The translations under genes were made by a program, and so were the position numbers. A stretch of DNA of 64,000 nucleotides from positions 1 to 64,000 of the forward strand of contig NZ_JAUFPS010000037.1 in the NCBI RefSeq assembly GCF_030409315.1, written 5' to 3'. This document shows, in pieces, positions 49,020 to 57,746 of this stretch. The notes beneath the pieces were generated by a model. That model was not told the origin of the DNA, did not search any database, and saw only the letters and a list, made by a program, of their open reading frames with translations. The DNA comes from Mucilaginibacter flavus. GTDB lineage: Bacteria > Bacteroidota > Bacteroidia > Sphingobacteriales > Sphingobacteriaceae. Position 1 is the first letter of the stretch, and every line of letters starts with the position of its first letter.

Positions 49020-49604
49020 CTACTGTGGCTGGTTATTATAAACTACGCCTTCGCGTTTAAAGAAAGCGGCAAAAATAAGCGATAGCACAAACATAAAAAT
49101 AATTGATATCCCGAAACCGGTAATCTGCCTGCCAACGGTAACATCTTTTTGCACTTCAAATTGTTGGTTAATATCGTCCATCTTCTTTTTAACCTCATCT
49201 GGCTTAGCTTTATTTTCTGTAAGGTAGGTTGATACTGCTTTGGTCATGGCAGTTTGTGTTTTTTGAACCATATTTGGCTCTACCACTTTTGCAAACAGCA
49301 TATCCCTAACCAAAAACTGCAACACAAAGGCTGTAAAAAACATGATAAAGATACCGGATGCCGCCTGGCGCATGCTCCAAAAACCACCTATCTTTTTACG
49401 CAGATTAATAACCAATAGCACAACAGCCCCTATTGGCAACAACACCGAAAAAACAAAGGGCGCCGATGATATTACAATTACCGACGATGTGCTTATCATC
49501 ACATAAAAAGAAATGATGCTAAAGGCAGAAAGTAAAACACCCAGGATAATCCCGTAAATAATTCCCCACTTTCTTAATTCTGCTTTATCAATGTCTATTT
49601 CCAT
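49020..49604 (-). CDS. DUF4199 membrane protein, copy 1
   Basis: A 194-residue protein with four membrane segments (about 13-35, 40-62, 73-97, 160-182). The third is followed by a charged loop (VVEPNMVQKTQTAMTKAVST) as in its partner at 48341, although the sequences have diverged. It starts 12 bases after the acidic protein gene ends and so is likely in the same transcript. Confidence 0.85.
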   Translation of the reverse strand: MEIDIDKAELRKWGIIYGIILGVLLSAFSIISFYVMISTSSVIVISSAPFVFSVLLPIGAVVLLVINLRKKIGGFWSMRQAASGIFIMFFTAFVLQFLVRDMLFAKVVEPNMVQKTQTAMTKAVSTYLTENKAKPDEVKKKMDDINQQFEVQKDVTVGRQITGFGISIIFMFVLSLIFAAFFKREGVVYNNQPQ

Positions 49605-49616
49605 TTCTGAAACCTA

Positions 49617-50285
49617 TTATTGAAAATTAATCAAAATCTCTAACACAGCCATATCAAACTCTTTTTCCAAAGCGTTATCGGCAATAACGGCCTTAGCATC
49701 CGGTGATGGATCTACATTTTGAAAAAAGCACATCATAGGATAGAATAGTTCGGCTAATTCAGAATCTTCGGGCAGGCTTTGCGCTACCTTGCTGATCTCT
49801 TCTACCGGGCTTTCCATCAAAATCTGGTTAGCTATAACCGGTTCGTAAATACGGTATTCGTCCTGGAACTCGTCTTCATCAACTAATAAAAACTCTTTCA
49901 GGTAATCTTCCAATTCCGGCTCAATGTCTTCATCTTCACACTCGTTAAGGTACAATAACAGGTTTAGCAGCTCGGTACCGCGATCAAGCGTTTGCTCTTC
50001 AATATCTTCCCACTCGGGGGTATCCAGGTAATCTTCTTCTAATTTTTTAACGTCGGCGCTGAAGAAATTGATCATCAGCAAATCAAAAAACACTTCGCGA
50101 AGCACTTCTACATCGGGGTTGTTGTCAAATACCGCGTCAAGGGCGTCAACTTTATCTAAAAAGTCTTCATTTAAAGCAAACACATCACCAAAATCGCCGG
50201 TGAGTGTTGATGCGTCAAAGCTACTGTATTTTGAAAATGCCTCTAAGGCAGCCTGGAAGGCTATTTCTATTTTTGGATCGATCAT
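49617..50285 (-). CDS. Very acidic conserved protein
   Basis: A 222-residue protein dominated by Asp and Glu (LNECEDEDIEPELEDYLKEF, LVDEDEFQDEYRIYEPV), with few positive residues and no signal or membrane segment. It is probably a helical cytoplasmic protein. I recognise no family. It starts 7 bases after the dihydroorotase-like gene and ends 12 bases before the DUF4199 gene, so tight spacing points to a joint function with those genes. The acidic surface could mimic nucleic acid, but this is only a guess. Confidence 0.8.
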   Translation of the reverse strand: MIDPKIEIAFQAALEAFSKYSSFDASTLTGDFGDVFALNEDFLDKVDALDAVFDNNPDVEVLREVFFDLLMINFFSADVKKLEEDYLDTPEWEDIEEQTLDRGTELLNLLLYLNECEDEDIEPELEDYLKEFLLVDEDEFQDEYRIYEPVIANQILMESPVEEISKVAQSLPEDSELAELFYPMMCFFQNVDPSPDAKAVIADNALEKEFDMAVLEILINFQ

Positions 50286-50292
50286 TGTTTTT

Positions 50293-51543
50293 CTATTTAA
50301 GTATTTGTTGATTGTTGTACGTTAACAGCACTTTTCCCTTTAAGCTTTCGCCAATGAAAGGAGAGTTTGCCGATTTCGACAAATTGTTTTTGCTGTTATA
50401 TTCCCACTCCGCATCGACGTCAAAAACTACCACGTTGGCTTGTTCACCCTCTGCAATTACCGGAACGTCTACCCCAAGAATTTCACGTGGGTTGATGGCT
50501 AATTTTTCTACGATCAGTTCAACCGGCAAACCTGTTTTCAACGCAAGTGGTAAGGCCGTTTGAAAGCCTACCATTCCGTAAGCGGCTACTTCAAACTCCA
50601 CATCTTTAAACTCAATCTCGTGCGGAGTATGCTGCGATACAATGGCATCTATGGTGCCATCCTTTAAACCTTTTATTAAGGCCGTCACATCATCTTTGGT
50701 GCGCAAGGGTGGTTTTACCTTATATTGGCTATCAAAACCCAGCAGGGCTTCGTCTGTAAGTATTAAATGGTGCGCTGCAACATCGCAGGTAACTTCCAAT
50801 CCTTTACGCTTAGCTTCGCGGATGAGTTCGACAGAGCGCGAGGTTGATATGGTACTGAAATGTATTTTTGAAACTGTGTACTCGGCCAGGTAAAGATCGC
50901 GGGCAATCATCAGCTCTTCGGCTAATGAAGGGATGCCTTTCATACCCAACAGGGTACTCACCTCGCCTTCGTTCACTTTGGCTTTACCGGCTATGGCGGT
51001 ATCTTCGGGATACGAGAAAACCATGGCATCAAAGCCCTGGGTATATAATAAAGCCCTCTCCATTAAACCGGCATCCTGTACCGGGCGGTTGCCATCTGTA
51101 AAGGCTTTTGCACCACTCAGGTGCATATCGTACATTTCGGCAAGGTCTTTTCCCTCACGTTTGTGCGATATGGTTCCCAAAGGATAAACATCAACCAAAT
51201 TACCTTTGGCGCGGTTCAACAGGTATTCAACTTCGGCTTTTGAGTGCACCGGGTTGGCGGTGTTAGGCATCATGGCAACACCCGTGAAACCACCGGCGGC
51301 GGCGGCACGTGTGCCCGATATCATATCTTCTTTGTTTTCCAGCCCCAACTCGCCTATGTTGCAGTTAAGATCAAAGAAACCAGGTGATACATATTTACCT
51401 TCGGCGTCTACCAGTTCGGCATCGGCCTCAATATCGTCGGCAATGCGGGTGATAACTCCGTTTTCAATTAAAATATCGGCAACTTGTTGATGAAAGGCTG
51501 ATCCGGGATCAAGGATAGTGGCAGATTTGATAAGCAAATTCAT
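50293..51543 (-). CDS. Dihydroorotase-like protein without metal ligands
   Basis: A 416-residue amidohydrolase-fold protein from ATG 51543. In an active dihydroorotase the metal motif DxHxH, a later His, and DHAPH are needed. Here they read DLNCN (Asp58, Asn60, Asn62), SYPED (Tyr178 for His), HFSTIST (Thr231 for a metal His) and SQHTPH (Gln304 for the catalytic Asp). All metal ligands appear replaced, so it is probably not catalytic, and it should not be called PyrC without testing. Inactive DHO-like partners (PyrX type) can stabilise aspartate carbamoyltransferase. The neighbours BatA-like, acidic and DUF4199 proteins suggest a role outside pyrimidine synthesis. Confidence 0.88.
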   Translation of the reverse strand: MNLLIKSATILDPGSAFHQQVADILIENGVITRIADDIEADAELVDAEGKYVSPGFFDLNCNIGELGLENKEDMISGTRAAAAGGFTGVAMMPNTANPVHSKAEVEYLLNRAKGNLVDVYPLGTISHKREGKDLAEMYDMHLSGAKAFTDGNRPVQDAGLMERALLYTQGFDAMVFSYPEDTAIAGKAKVNEGEVSTLLGMKGIPSLAEELMIARDLYLAEYTVSKIHFSTISTSRSVELIREAKRKGLEVTCDVAAHHLILTDEALLGFDSQYKVKPPLRTKDDVTALIKGLKDGTIDAIVSQHTPHEIEFKDVEFEVAAYGMVGFQTALPLALKTGLPVELIVEKLAINPREILGVDVPVIAEGEQANVVVFDVDAEWEYNSKNNLSKSANSPFIGESLKGKVLLTYNNQQILK

Positions 51544-51572
51544 TAGCACTGCTTTAAAAGGATTTTTGTTGA

Positions 51573-53621
51573 TTAAACCGCCTGTTTTATCCCCTGCACA
51601 TTGGACTTAAGGTACCTGATGAGCAAAATTTCGATGGCCAGAAAAATCAATGCCAAAATTATACAAAGTTTCCATAATTGCGTACCTAAATTTGTTTCGG
51701 CAACAATACCTTTTAATGAAGCGTTACTACCTGGTATTAAGGCTGCTTGCCTGGGTAAAATATCTTTTAAAACAGCCGGCGTTAAATAACTCAGGTCCGA
51801 TTCCTTCCTGTTATCGTTAAACGCCAGCGTGGCCAGCGTACTATCCTGCTTTTTTAAAGTGTAAATACCCGGTTCCCGTAATTGATCAGATACGTATAGC
51901 AACGTGCTTCCCTCCTGCTGCCTTACATCAGGGATGGTGCTTTGGCCGTCTTTGGTTAATTTAAGCAATTGCTTTTCTGTAAGCTGCACTGGAGGCACTT
52001 CTAATGTTTCGTCGGCACCCAGGGTATAAAACAAAGGCAGATCGTGCCCGCTCAATAAAGCTATCCTGAATAATATGGGTACAAAAAGCGCGTGGCGCGG
52101 CAGGTTGCTAAAATCTTCATTAAGTGGTACAGCAGCTACATAAACCTTGCCCCTGCCGCTGTTGTAGCCTGCCCAAAAACTTTGCCCGGCGGTAAGCGTC
52201 ATCAAATTATCCTGGCTGCCATGGGCGGCGCTCAACTGGTAATATTTTTTTACGATAGGCAGATCCGGGTTTGGCGGGAAACTTTCAAACACATTTTTAA
52301 ATACCGGGCTTTGACGGTTAAGCGCCGATACTTTGCCAGCATCTGGCACCAGTTTTTCGGGATAAGCCGCGTTCATCGGCTGCAAAAACGAGCGATAGTT
52401 GTTCAAATCGGCATCTATAGCCGGAAAAACTACCAGCGTGCCACCTTTGCTCACATACGTTTTTAGCTGCTGTGCCAGGCCGGTTGAAACCGCTTTAATA
52501 TCGCTGATCACAATAAGCGGACAAGTCCCTAACGCGGCATAATCAACATTACCATCGTGACTGTTATGGGCGTTAAAAAAAGGATCGGCAGCAAAAACTG
52601 CTTTCAGGTATGGGTTTGGCGTACCACCATCTATCAGTAAAACCGGCATTTGCTGTGCCACATTAAAACTGAAAAAGAATTTATTATCAAAAGTAACCGG
52701 GTTATCCTGTAAAGCTACTTCACCCTGTTGCCAACCTGCCTGCAGACCCATAAAAGCGAGAGTATCGTTTTGTACAGATCGCGCGGCAAGGGTATAACTC
52801 CCCAAAGCTTTTTGAGCGCCATTAATAGTGACTTTAAGCGGAATCTTTTCGGCCTTTTCATCGGCATAGTTATGCAGGCGTACTACCAGCTTTTCGCTTT
52901 CGCCCGGCCGGTGAATAGCATTAAGCAGCCAAACCGAATCAACCGCTACGTTGGGCAGGTTGCCCGCTTTTAACTGAATCAAATTTATAGCGATGGCGCT
53001 ATCCGTTTTTAAAGGCTTATCGGCCATGTTTTTTTGCAGATCTGAAATGATATACGCCGATTTTGCAGCACCAGGTTGGGTGATCAATAAACTTTGCTGC
53101 CGACTAATGATTTGTTGCAATGTACGACTCTGCGCGCTGATCTTTACCTGGTCTACCGCGTCATTAAACTCGTCCCTGCTTAATAGTCGCTGGTGTTTGC
53201 CTTCAAAATCCTGGGTAAGCAGCTGAAAGCGATCATTGATATTATAGGCCGATGCTATCTGTTTGGCTTTTTGTTTGGCATCATCCAGCAAGGAACCCTC
53301 GCGGTTAAGGGTTTGCATACTGTAGGAATTATCTACAAAAATACTCACCGCGTTTTGCCGCCCGGCGTTTGCAGTATTCTGAGCAGGGATAAACGGACGA
53401 GCGAACGCAAATACCAGGAAGGCCAAAGCCAATAGCCTTGAAGCAAGGATCAGGCGCTCTTTCAAATTTCTGCGGGATGATTGCTGCTCCTGTATCTCCT
53501 TTAAAAACTGAACGTTGCTAAAATTTACCCGCTGAAACTTACGAAAGTTAAATAAATGGATAATTACCGGGAAGGCTAACGTAAGCAATGCAAATAAAAA
53601 TGCCGGATAGATGAAGTGCAT
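51573..53621 (-). CDS. BatA-like von Willebrand factor A-domain membrane protein
   Basis: From ATG 53621 (MHFIYPAFLF) the product is 682 residues. The N terminus is the BatA/aerotolerance motif with two membrane segments (about 4-22 and 59-76), followed by a VWA-like domain (about 90-250, with SIFVDNSYSM at the metal-ion site), and further periplasmic parts to a final membrane segment near 650-670 (IILALIFLAIEILLI). DxSxS-like residues DNSYS at 91-95 match the metal site. The -7-like TACATTCG at 53627-53634 (minus strand) is one mismatch off. It is the first gene of the series; BatA family proteins are linked to aerotolerance in Bacteroides. Confidence 0.88.
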   Translation of the reverse strand: MHFIYPAFLFALLTLAFPVIIHLFNFRKFQRVNFSNVQFLKEIQEQQSSRRNLKERLILASRLLALAFLVFAFARPFIPAQNTANAGRQNAVSIFVDNSYSMQTLNREGSLLDDAKQKAKQIASAYNINDRFQLLTQDFEGKHQRLLSRDEFNDAVDQVKISAQSRTLQQIISRQQSLLITQPGAAKSAYIISDLQKNMADKPLKTDSAIAINLIQLKAGNLPNVAVDSVWLLNAIHRPGESEKLVVRLHNYADEKAEKIPLKVTINGAQKALGSYTLAARSVQNDTLAFMGLQAGWQQGEVALQDNPVTFDNKFFFSFNVAQQMPVLLIDGGTPNPYLKAVFAADPFFNAHNSHDGNVDYAALGTCPLIVISDIKAVSTGLAQQLKTYVSKGGTLVVFPAIDADLNNYRSFLQPMNAAYPEKLVPDAGKVSALNRQSPVFKNVFESFPPNPDLPIVKKYYQLSAAHGSQDNLMTLTAGQSFWAGYNSGRGKVYVAAVPLNEDFSNLPRHALFVPILFRIALLSGHDLPLFYTLGADETLEVPPVQLTEKQLLKLTKDGQSTIPDVRQQEGSTLLYVSDQLREPGIYTLKKQDSTLATLAFNDNRKESDLSYLTPAVLKDILPRQAALIPGSNASLKGIVAETNLGTQLWKLCIILALIFLAIEILLIRYLKSNVQGIKQAV

Positions 53622-53648
53622 ATATGCGAATGTACGAATTGATGTGAA

Positions 53649-53674
53649 GATTTCAGATGTGCAGATATGCAAAT
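53649..53674. repeat. Single arm of the CAGATATGC repeat
   Basis: TTTCAGATGTGCAGATATGC with flanks matches the arms of the inverted repeat at 34953-35024. The gap 53622-53846 also has GTCATTCTGAATG and CAGCATGAC pieces near 53733-53821 from another repeat family and no gene. Confidence 0.65.
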
Positions 53675-53846
53675 TTAGGATGAATGGATTTAAGGTTGAG
53701 ATGATTGCTAAGTCAAAACATTAAAAAAACTGTCATTCTGAATGTAGTGAAGAATCTATTCTTCGCCATACTTATTCGCCCTGTAAGTTCATGAATAGAT
53801 GCTTTGTGCCTCAGCATGACAAGTATTGAGGAAATAATCTTCCCCC

Positions 53847-54554
53847 TCAACACTTCACCGTCTTCTTCTTTTTCCCTACCTGCCCCTTCGCTTGCATTTT
53901 GGCGATATATTCAAGCGCGTCGGGTACTTTGCAAGCCGTGCCATTCATATCAACCATCACCACACCGTTCTTTTTGGCAATGTCAATGGCATCCTCTGTT
54001 AGCGCGGTTACATAATTGGCTGCCGAAATGATGAAACCGTTCATAGTATACTTTACCCTGTTGGCCGCCGAATGGATATTTTCTGAGGCCCGTTCAAGCA
54101 ATTGCTTCAATGCCGGAATATCCAACTCCGCATCCGGCTTTAACGCTACCGTATTACTCAATGTGGACCAGCCCGCGGCGGTAATATGTTCCTCCGGCGA
54201 GTCTATCCACTCTAAAGCCAGCTCAAAACCATATTTACTGCCAGCGGCAACCCAGGGAACTGTGTATTCGCTGATGTTATTGGATACGGCCTGTTTAACC
54301 CAGGTTTGCAAATCGTCCTTTGTCATTTTTGCATCGTCGGTGATCAGGCCGGCCAGGTACATGGCGTCGGTATTGCCGGTGGCGTATAATTCTTTAGCTA
54401 AAGGATAATCTGTTTTGGTTTGTTTCTGGATGATTTTAAGGTGTTCAACCTTCACGCCAAAAAACGGTTCTTTAATGCCATGCTTCAGCAAGATCTTTTT
54501 TATGCTTTCGCTGCCGTAGCCCTGCAGTTGGGCCATAACTTCCTGTACATCCAT
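53847..54554 (-). CDS. DNA alkylation repair enzyme-like (AlkD family)
   Basis: A 235-residue all-helical protein of HEAT-like repeats: VMAQLQGYGSESIKKILLKHGI, then FFGVKVEHLKIIQKQ, YLAGLITDDAKMTKDDLQTWV and YTVPWVAAGSKYGFELALEWID. In AlkD, the tandem helices bind DNA and flip alkylated bases. Trp and Asp residues in the TVPWVAA and ALEWIDS stretches may form the binding groove. The C terminus is basic (KGQVGKKKKTVKC), consistent with DNA contact. No partner genes; it reads away from the fucosidase cluster. Confidence 0.85.
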   Translation of the reverse strand: MDVQEVMAQLQGYGSESIKKILLKHGIKEPFFGVKVEHLKIIQKQTKTDYPLAKELYATGNTDAMYLAGLITDDAKMTKDDLQTWVKQAVSNNISEYTVPWVAAGSKYGFELALEWIDSPEEHITAAGWSTLSNTVALKPDAELDIPALKQLLERASENIHSAANRVKYTMNGFIISAANYVTALTEDAIDIAKKNGVVMVDMNGTACKVPDALEYIAKMQAKGQVGKKKKTVKC

Positions 54555-54660
54555 GATATTTTATTTAGGTTGTTTGCCGAATAAAAATATAAAAAATGAT
54601 CGGGATATTTTGCAAGTTAAAAGCTGTTACAAAGATTTCAGGTGGGCTAATTTAACAGGG

Positions 54661-54705
54661 ACAGCTGAAAGCTGTAGCCATAAGTACCCACGAGCTGAAA
54701 GCTCG
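54661..54705. repeat. CGAGCTGAAAGCTCG palindromes
   Basis: ACAGCTGAAAGCTGT (54661-54675) and CGAGCTGAAAGCTCG (54691-54705) are small perfect palindromes, the inverse relatives of those at 48169-48233. No gene is seen in 54555-54929. Confidence 0.75.
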
Positions 54706-54721
54706 CGGGAGCGATTAAAAA

Positions 54722-54752
54722 AAATGTCACCCCATTAATTGAGGTGACATTT
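54722..54752 (-). terminator. Terminator-like hairpin after the fucosidase gene
   Basis: AAATGTCAC (54722-54730) and GTGACATTT (54744-54752) form a stem with the adjoining bases, downstream of the fucosidase gene on the minus strand. Confidence 0.6.
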
Positions 54753-54827
54753 CGGGTATACTAAAAATCAAAGTCATCCTGAACTCGTTTCAGGACCTCA
54801 CAGGACAGGTTGCCAGCATGATATATA

Positions 54828-54874
54828 CCAAGCAAGTGTGGTGCCGAAATAAATTCGGCACCACACTTGCTTGG
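54828..54874. repeat. Perfect 21-bp hairpin
   Basis: CCAAGCAAGTGTGGTGCCGA (54828-54847, plus one base) pairs perfectly with TTCGGCACCACACTTGCTTG (54854-54873, plus one base), 21 bp in all with a 5-base loop. A piece of the same family (TTCGGCACCCCACTTGCTTA) is at 20985-21004. Partial arms of the CAGATATGC repeat follow at 54881-54925. Confidence 0.9.
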
Positions 54875-54929
54875 TGTTTCATCTGCATATCTGAAATCTG
54901 CATATCTGCACATCTACCATTCCGCATAT

Positions 54930-56348
54930 CTACAACGTTTCATTATATACACCAAACTCCGCTATAGATGGCGCGCTATCAGATGTTTCTATCGCCATAC
55001 GCACTTTATTACCGTTAACAGCCTTAAAGCGGTTAACTTTTACACGGCTCAGGTTTTCGCCTTCAAATAAAGGTTTCCAGCCCGCGCCGTCGTTGTACTC
55101 TAACTTGTATTTTTTGATATTGGCTTTACGCTCAAAAATTACAATGGTGTTAAATTGCTGACCGGGTTTTAAATCAACCTCGTACCAGGCGTTTTTCACC
55201 CTATCATTTGATTGCCATGACGACTCAAAATCATCATCATTAGCAAAATCGCTGATGTTCATGTCATCGCTCCAGCTTGAATTTGCAGGCGCACGTTTGG
55301 CCAGGTTATGTGATATGATAGGATTGCCCGTTTCGCCAAGTTTTGCAACCGGACCTTCGTTTTTCCAAAGCTTTCCAATTTCCTTTAAACCTTCAATGGC
55401 GTTATCATCAAACAAACCATCGGTATTGGGGGCTACATTGAGGATAAAGTTACAGCTGGCATTGTTAAGCGGCACCAAAATATCGTTAACCAGTTTGTTT
55501 ACATCCCTTATTGGCGTGGTAGGGAAGTTTGATTTCCAAAACCAACTGCTTTGAATAGGCAAACAAGCCAATGCCGGCATTTTATTAGTCTCTTTTTGAA
55601 CACGCTGACCAGCACCCATTTCATAAGTTTTGATATCGGTATAATATAAACCTTCGGCAGGGTATTTAGCACCGTTCAAATCCATCAACAGGCAGTTGGG
55701 TTGCAGTTTTTTGACCAGTTTGTAGATTTCCTCAAAAGGCACATCATCATAAGATATCCTTGACCATGGTGCATCCCAGCCGTCAATAATCAATGCTTCT
55801 ATGTTGCCATAGTTGGTTAACAGCTCAGTGATTTGCTGTTTAACCATTTCAATATGCTTAGATTTGATTTGGTTTGGGCGCAGTTTGTGGTGGGTATCTA
55901 AAATAGAATAATACAACATCACCTTTAAACCCTGATCGCGAAAGGCTTTGGTGTATTCCTTAACCACATCGCGTTTTAGCGGACTATGCATTACGTTATA
56001 ATCAGTGCTTTTGGTATCCCAAATACAAAAACCGCTGTGATGCTTGGTGGTTAAGCAACCGTAGGTCATATTGGCCGATTTGGCTGCTTTTGCCCATTGT
56101 ACACAATCTAATTTTTTAGGATTAAAATCTGATGCCGGCGTTTCGGGATCGGGCCAATCGGCATTTTCAAAAGTTGGGATGTTAAAGTGGATAAACATAC
56201 CAAACCGCAGATCAACAAACTGCTGCTGCAATTGCGCTAAGGGAATTGGTGCTTTTGAAGTGCTTTGGGCTTTTACGCTTAGGGTGCCTAAAATAAGCAG
56301 GCTTAGGAATAAAGAAAATAGCTTCTTTTTGGTAAAATTTGAATGCAT
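54930..56348 (-). CDS. Alpha-L-fucosidase (GH29) with F5/8-type C domain
   Basis: Removes terminal alpha-L-fucose from glycans. The 472 residues start with a signal peptide (about 28 residues, ending VKAQ). Catalytic barrel motifs are RFGMFIHF (48-55), TTKHHSGFCIWD (100-111), SPLKRDVVKEY and the nucleophile Asp189 in IIDGWDAPW. The C-terminal 140 residues (ISDFANDDDFESSWQ, DLKPGQQFNTIVIFE) look like an F5/8-type C carbohydrate-binding domain. It is the outermost gene of the cluster that continues with the NHL, DUF1501 and DUF1553 genes. Two GATATTG half-sites lie upstream. Confidence 0.94.
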   Translation of the reverse strand: MHSNFTKKKLFSLFLSLLILGTLSVKAQSTSKAPIPLAQLQQQFVDLRFGMFIHFNIPTFENADWPDPETPASDFNPKKLDCVQWAKAAKSANMTYGCLTTKHHSGFCIWDTKSTDYNVMHSPLKRDVVKEYTKAFRDQGLKVMLYYSILDTHHKLRPNQIKSKHIEMVKQQITELLTNYGNIEALIIDGWDAPWSRISYDDVPFEEIYKLVKKLQPNCLLMDLNGAKYPAEGLYYTDIKTYEMGAGQRVQKETNKMPALACLPIQSSWFWKSNFPTTPIRDVNKLVNDILVPLNNASCNFILNVAPNTDGLFDDNAIEGLKEIGKLWKNEGPVAKLGETGNPIISHNLAKRAPANSSWSDDMNISDFANDDDFESSWQSNDRVKNAWYEVDLKPGQQFNTIVIFERKANIKKYKLEYNDGAGWKPLFEGENLSRVKVNRFKAVNGNKVRMAIETSDSAPSIAEFGVYNETL

Positions 56349-56438
56349 CTGAACTGTTTTGTGATAGTCAACTTTTTATAAATTCTGTTAAACGGGGATT
56401 TACTAAGTTGCCGATAAAACGTTTAATCAACATCTATA

Positions 56439-56520
56439 GATATTGGCATTTTATTCATCGATATTGTCAAAACAACTGATGGATTTTTATAAACGATGGA
56501 CGATTTTTTACATTGATGGA
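56439..56520. promoter_or_regulatory. Possible AraC-type operator upstream of the fucosidase gene
   Basis: GATATTGGCA (56439-56448) and GATATTGTCA (56460-56469) are direct repeats, 9 of 10 identical, exactly 21 bp apart, the usual spacing of AraC-family half-sites. Three GATGGA repeats follow at 56478, 56495 and 56515. The AraC gene of this cluster at 62863 is the obvious candidate binder, but similar sites are not seen in its own divergent promoter. The rest of 56349-56639 is AT-rich with nothing else. Confidence 0.5.
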
Positions 56521-56639
56521 TTATTCCGTTACCTGATCAGCTAAGGCACTAAATATTAGTTCCCTAATCAAGTGTCAATATTTAATTGATAAATTGTTAA
56601 CGACCGGATTAAACCAGACGTCAACAATACCTTATATCC

Positions 56640-57743
56640 TTATACCCGGGTTAGCTTCACCGGCGCCGTATGATAAGCGTTCCACTGGCATACGTAAACG
56701 TTTTTATCCTCATCCACACAAACATCATGACCATGTTGAAAAATACGGTTTGAAGCTTGCAATGTAGGTTGCAACACCCCGTTTTTATACACGGGCGCCG
56801 CACCACCGGGATTAGAGATCACCTTATCATCCTTATCCAATATGGTTACAAAGCCCGAGTAATCAAAACGGTTACCGCTGGCATCTTTGCTCCAGCATAC
56901 CCCGGCGTAAATATTTTGCTCGTTGATAACCGCACGGCAAACGTACATCCCCGGCATGTCAATACGCTTGATAAACTTGCCATCCATAGTAAAAACCTTA
57001 AAACAATTTTCCTCGCGAGAGGTACAGATCAAAGTAGGGTTATTTTTATCGCGGGTATCAACGGTAATGCCATGAGCATTCACCAGGTTATGATCTTTAT
57101 TGGCATTATTGTGGCCGCCGAAGTGACGGATATACTGCCCCTTGCTATCGTAATGGATAATATAGTCAGACCCATAACCATCTGCAACATAAATATCGCC
57201 GTTGGGCGCTACCGCCGTTTCGGTTGGTTTAAAGGGTTCGTTATCTTTATAAACACCGATGGTACGCGGGTGGCCAATGGCAAATATCAGCTTACCATCC
57301 ACCGTGGTTTTTAAAACCTGTCCCGATTGACCGTAACCGGCGCCTGTTCTATCCTGCGCCCAACCGCAATCGGTAAGCAGCAAGAAATCTTCGCCCCCTT
57401 CTTTACTAATGGTTAAACCATGACCTCCTGGTAAAGCCGTTCCCCAATAATCCAGCAACTTACCCGATTTATCAAAAATGAGAATATTGTTTGCCGTATG
57501 ATCGCCCAGCATAATGAGGCGACCTTTACTATCCTGCACCATTTCGTGGCAGTTAGCCAACGGGTTACTGTTTACGCTGATTTTGGCCCATCCCTTATCA
57601 GCTTTATAGGTAAAGCCCCCCTGCCCTATGGTTTGGTCATCAGGCTGCAAATCCTTGTGCAAAATAGCAAAGCTTTTCACCGGCGCAACAGCCGCCAAAG
57701 CCGAAGCAACAGCGGTATTTTTTATAAAATTTCTTCTTTCCAT
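56640..57743 (-). CDS. NHL-repeat (6-bladed propeller) Tat-type exported protein
   Basis: A 367-residue exported propeller protein. The N terminus has the twin-arginine motif ERRNFIK and a hydrophobic core (AVASALAAVAPV), so Tat export is likely. Repeat blades are GRLIMLGDHTANNILIFDKSG, GDIYVADGYGSDYIIHYDSKG read in part, and KNPTLICTSREENCFKVF. Such NHL-type proteins appear in Bacteroidota and Planctomycetota clusters with DUF1501 and DUF1553 proteins. Function not known; lactonase-like or scaffold role possible. 230 bases separate it from the DUF1501 gene, filled by an inverted repeat. Confidence 0.85.
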   Translation of the reverse strand: MERRNFIKNTAVASALAAVAPVKSFAILHKDLQPDDQTIGQGGFTYKADKGWAKISVNSNPLANCHEMVQDSKGRLIMLGDHTANNILIFDKSGKLLDYWGTALPGGHGLTISKEGGEDFLLLTDCGWAQDRTGAGYGQSGQVLKTTVDGKLIFAIGHPRTIGVYKDNEPFKPTETAVAPNGDIYVADGYGSDYIIHYDSKGQYIRHFGGHNNANKDHNLVNAHGITVDTRDKNNPTLICTSREENCFKVFTMDGKFIKRIDMPGMYVCRAVINEQNIYAGVCWSKDASGNRFDYSGFVTILDKDDKVISNPGGAAPVYKNGVLQPTLQASNRIFQHGHDVCVDEDKNVYVCQWNAYHTAPVKLTRV

Positions 57744-57746
57744 TTT

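Noticed and set aside
50293..51543. Functional pyrC for pyrimidine synthesis
   Set aside because: All metal-binding positions are replaced, so the usual activity is not supported.
54553..54738. 61-residue frame in the gap before the fucosidase gene
   Set aside because: It spans repeat palindromes (54661-54705) and has no promoter or recognisable product.
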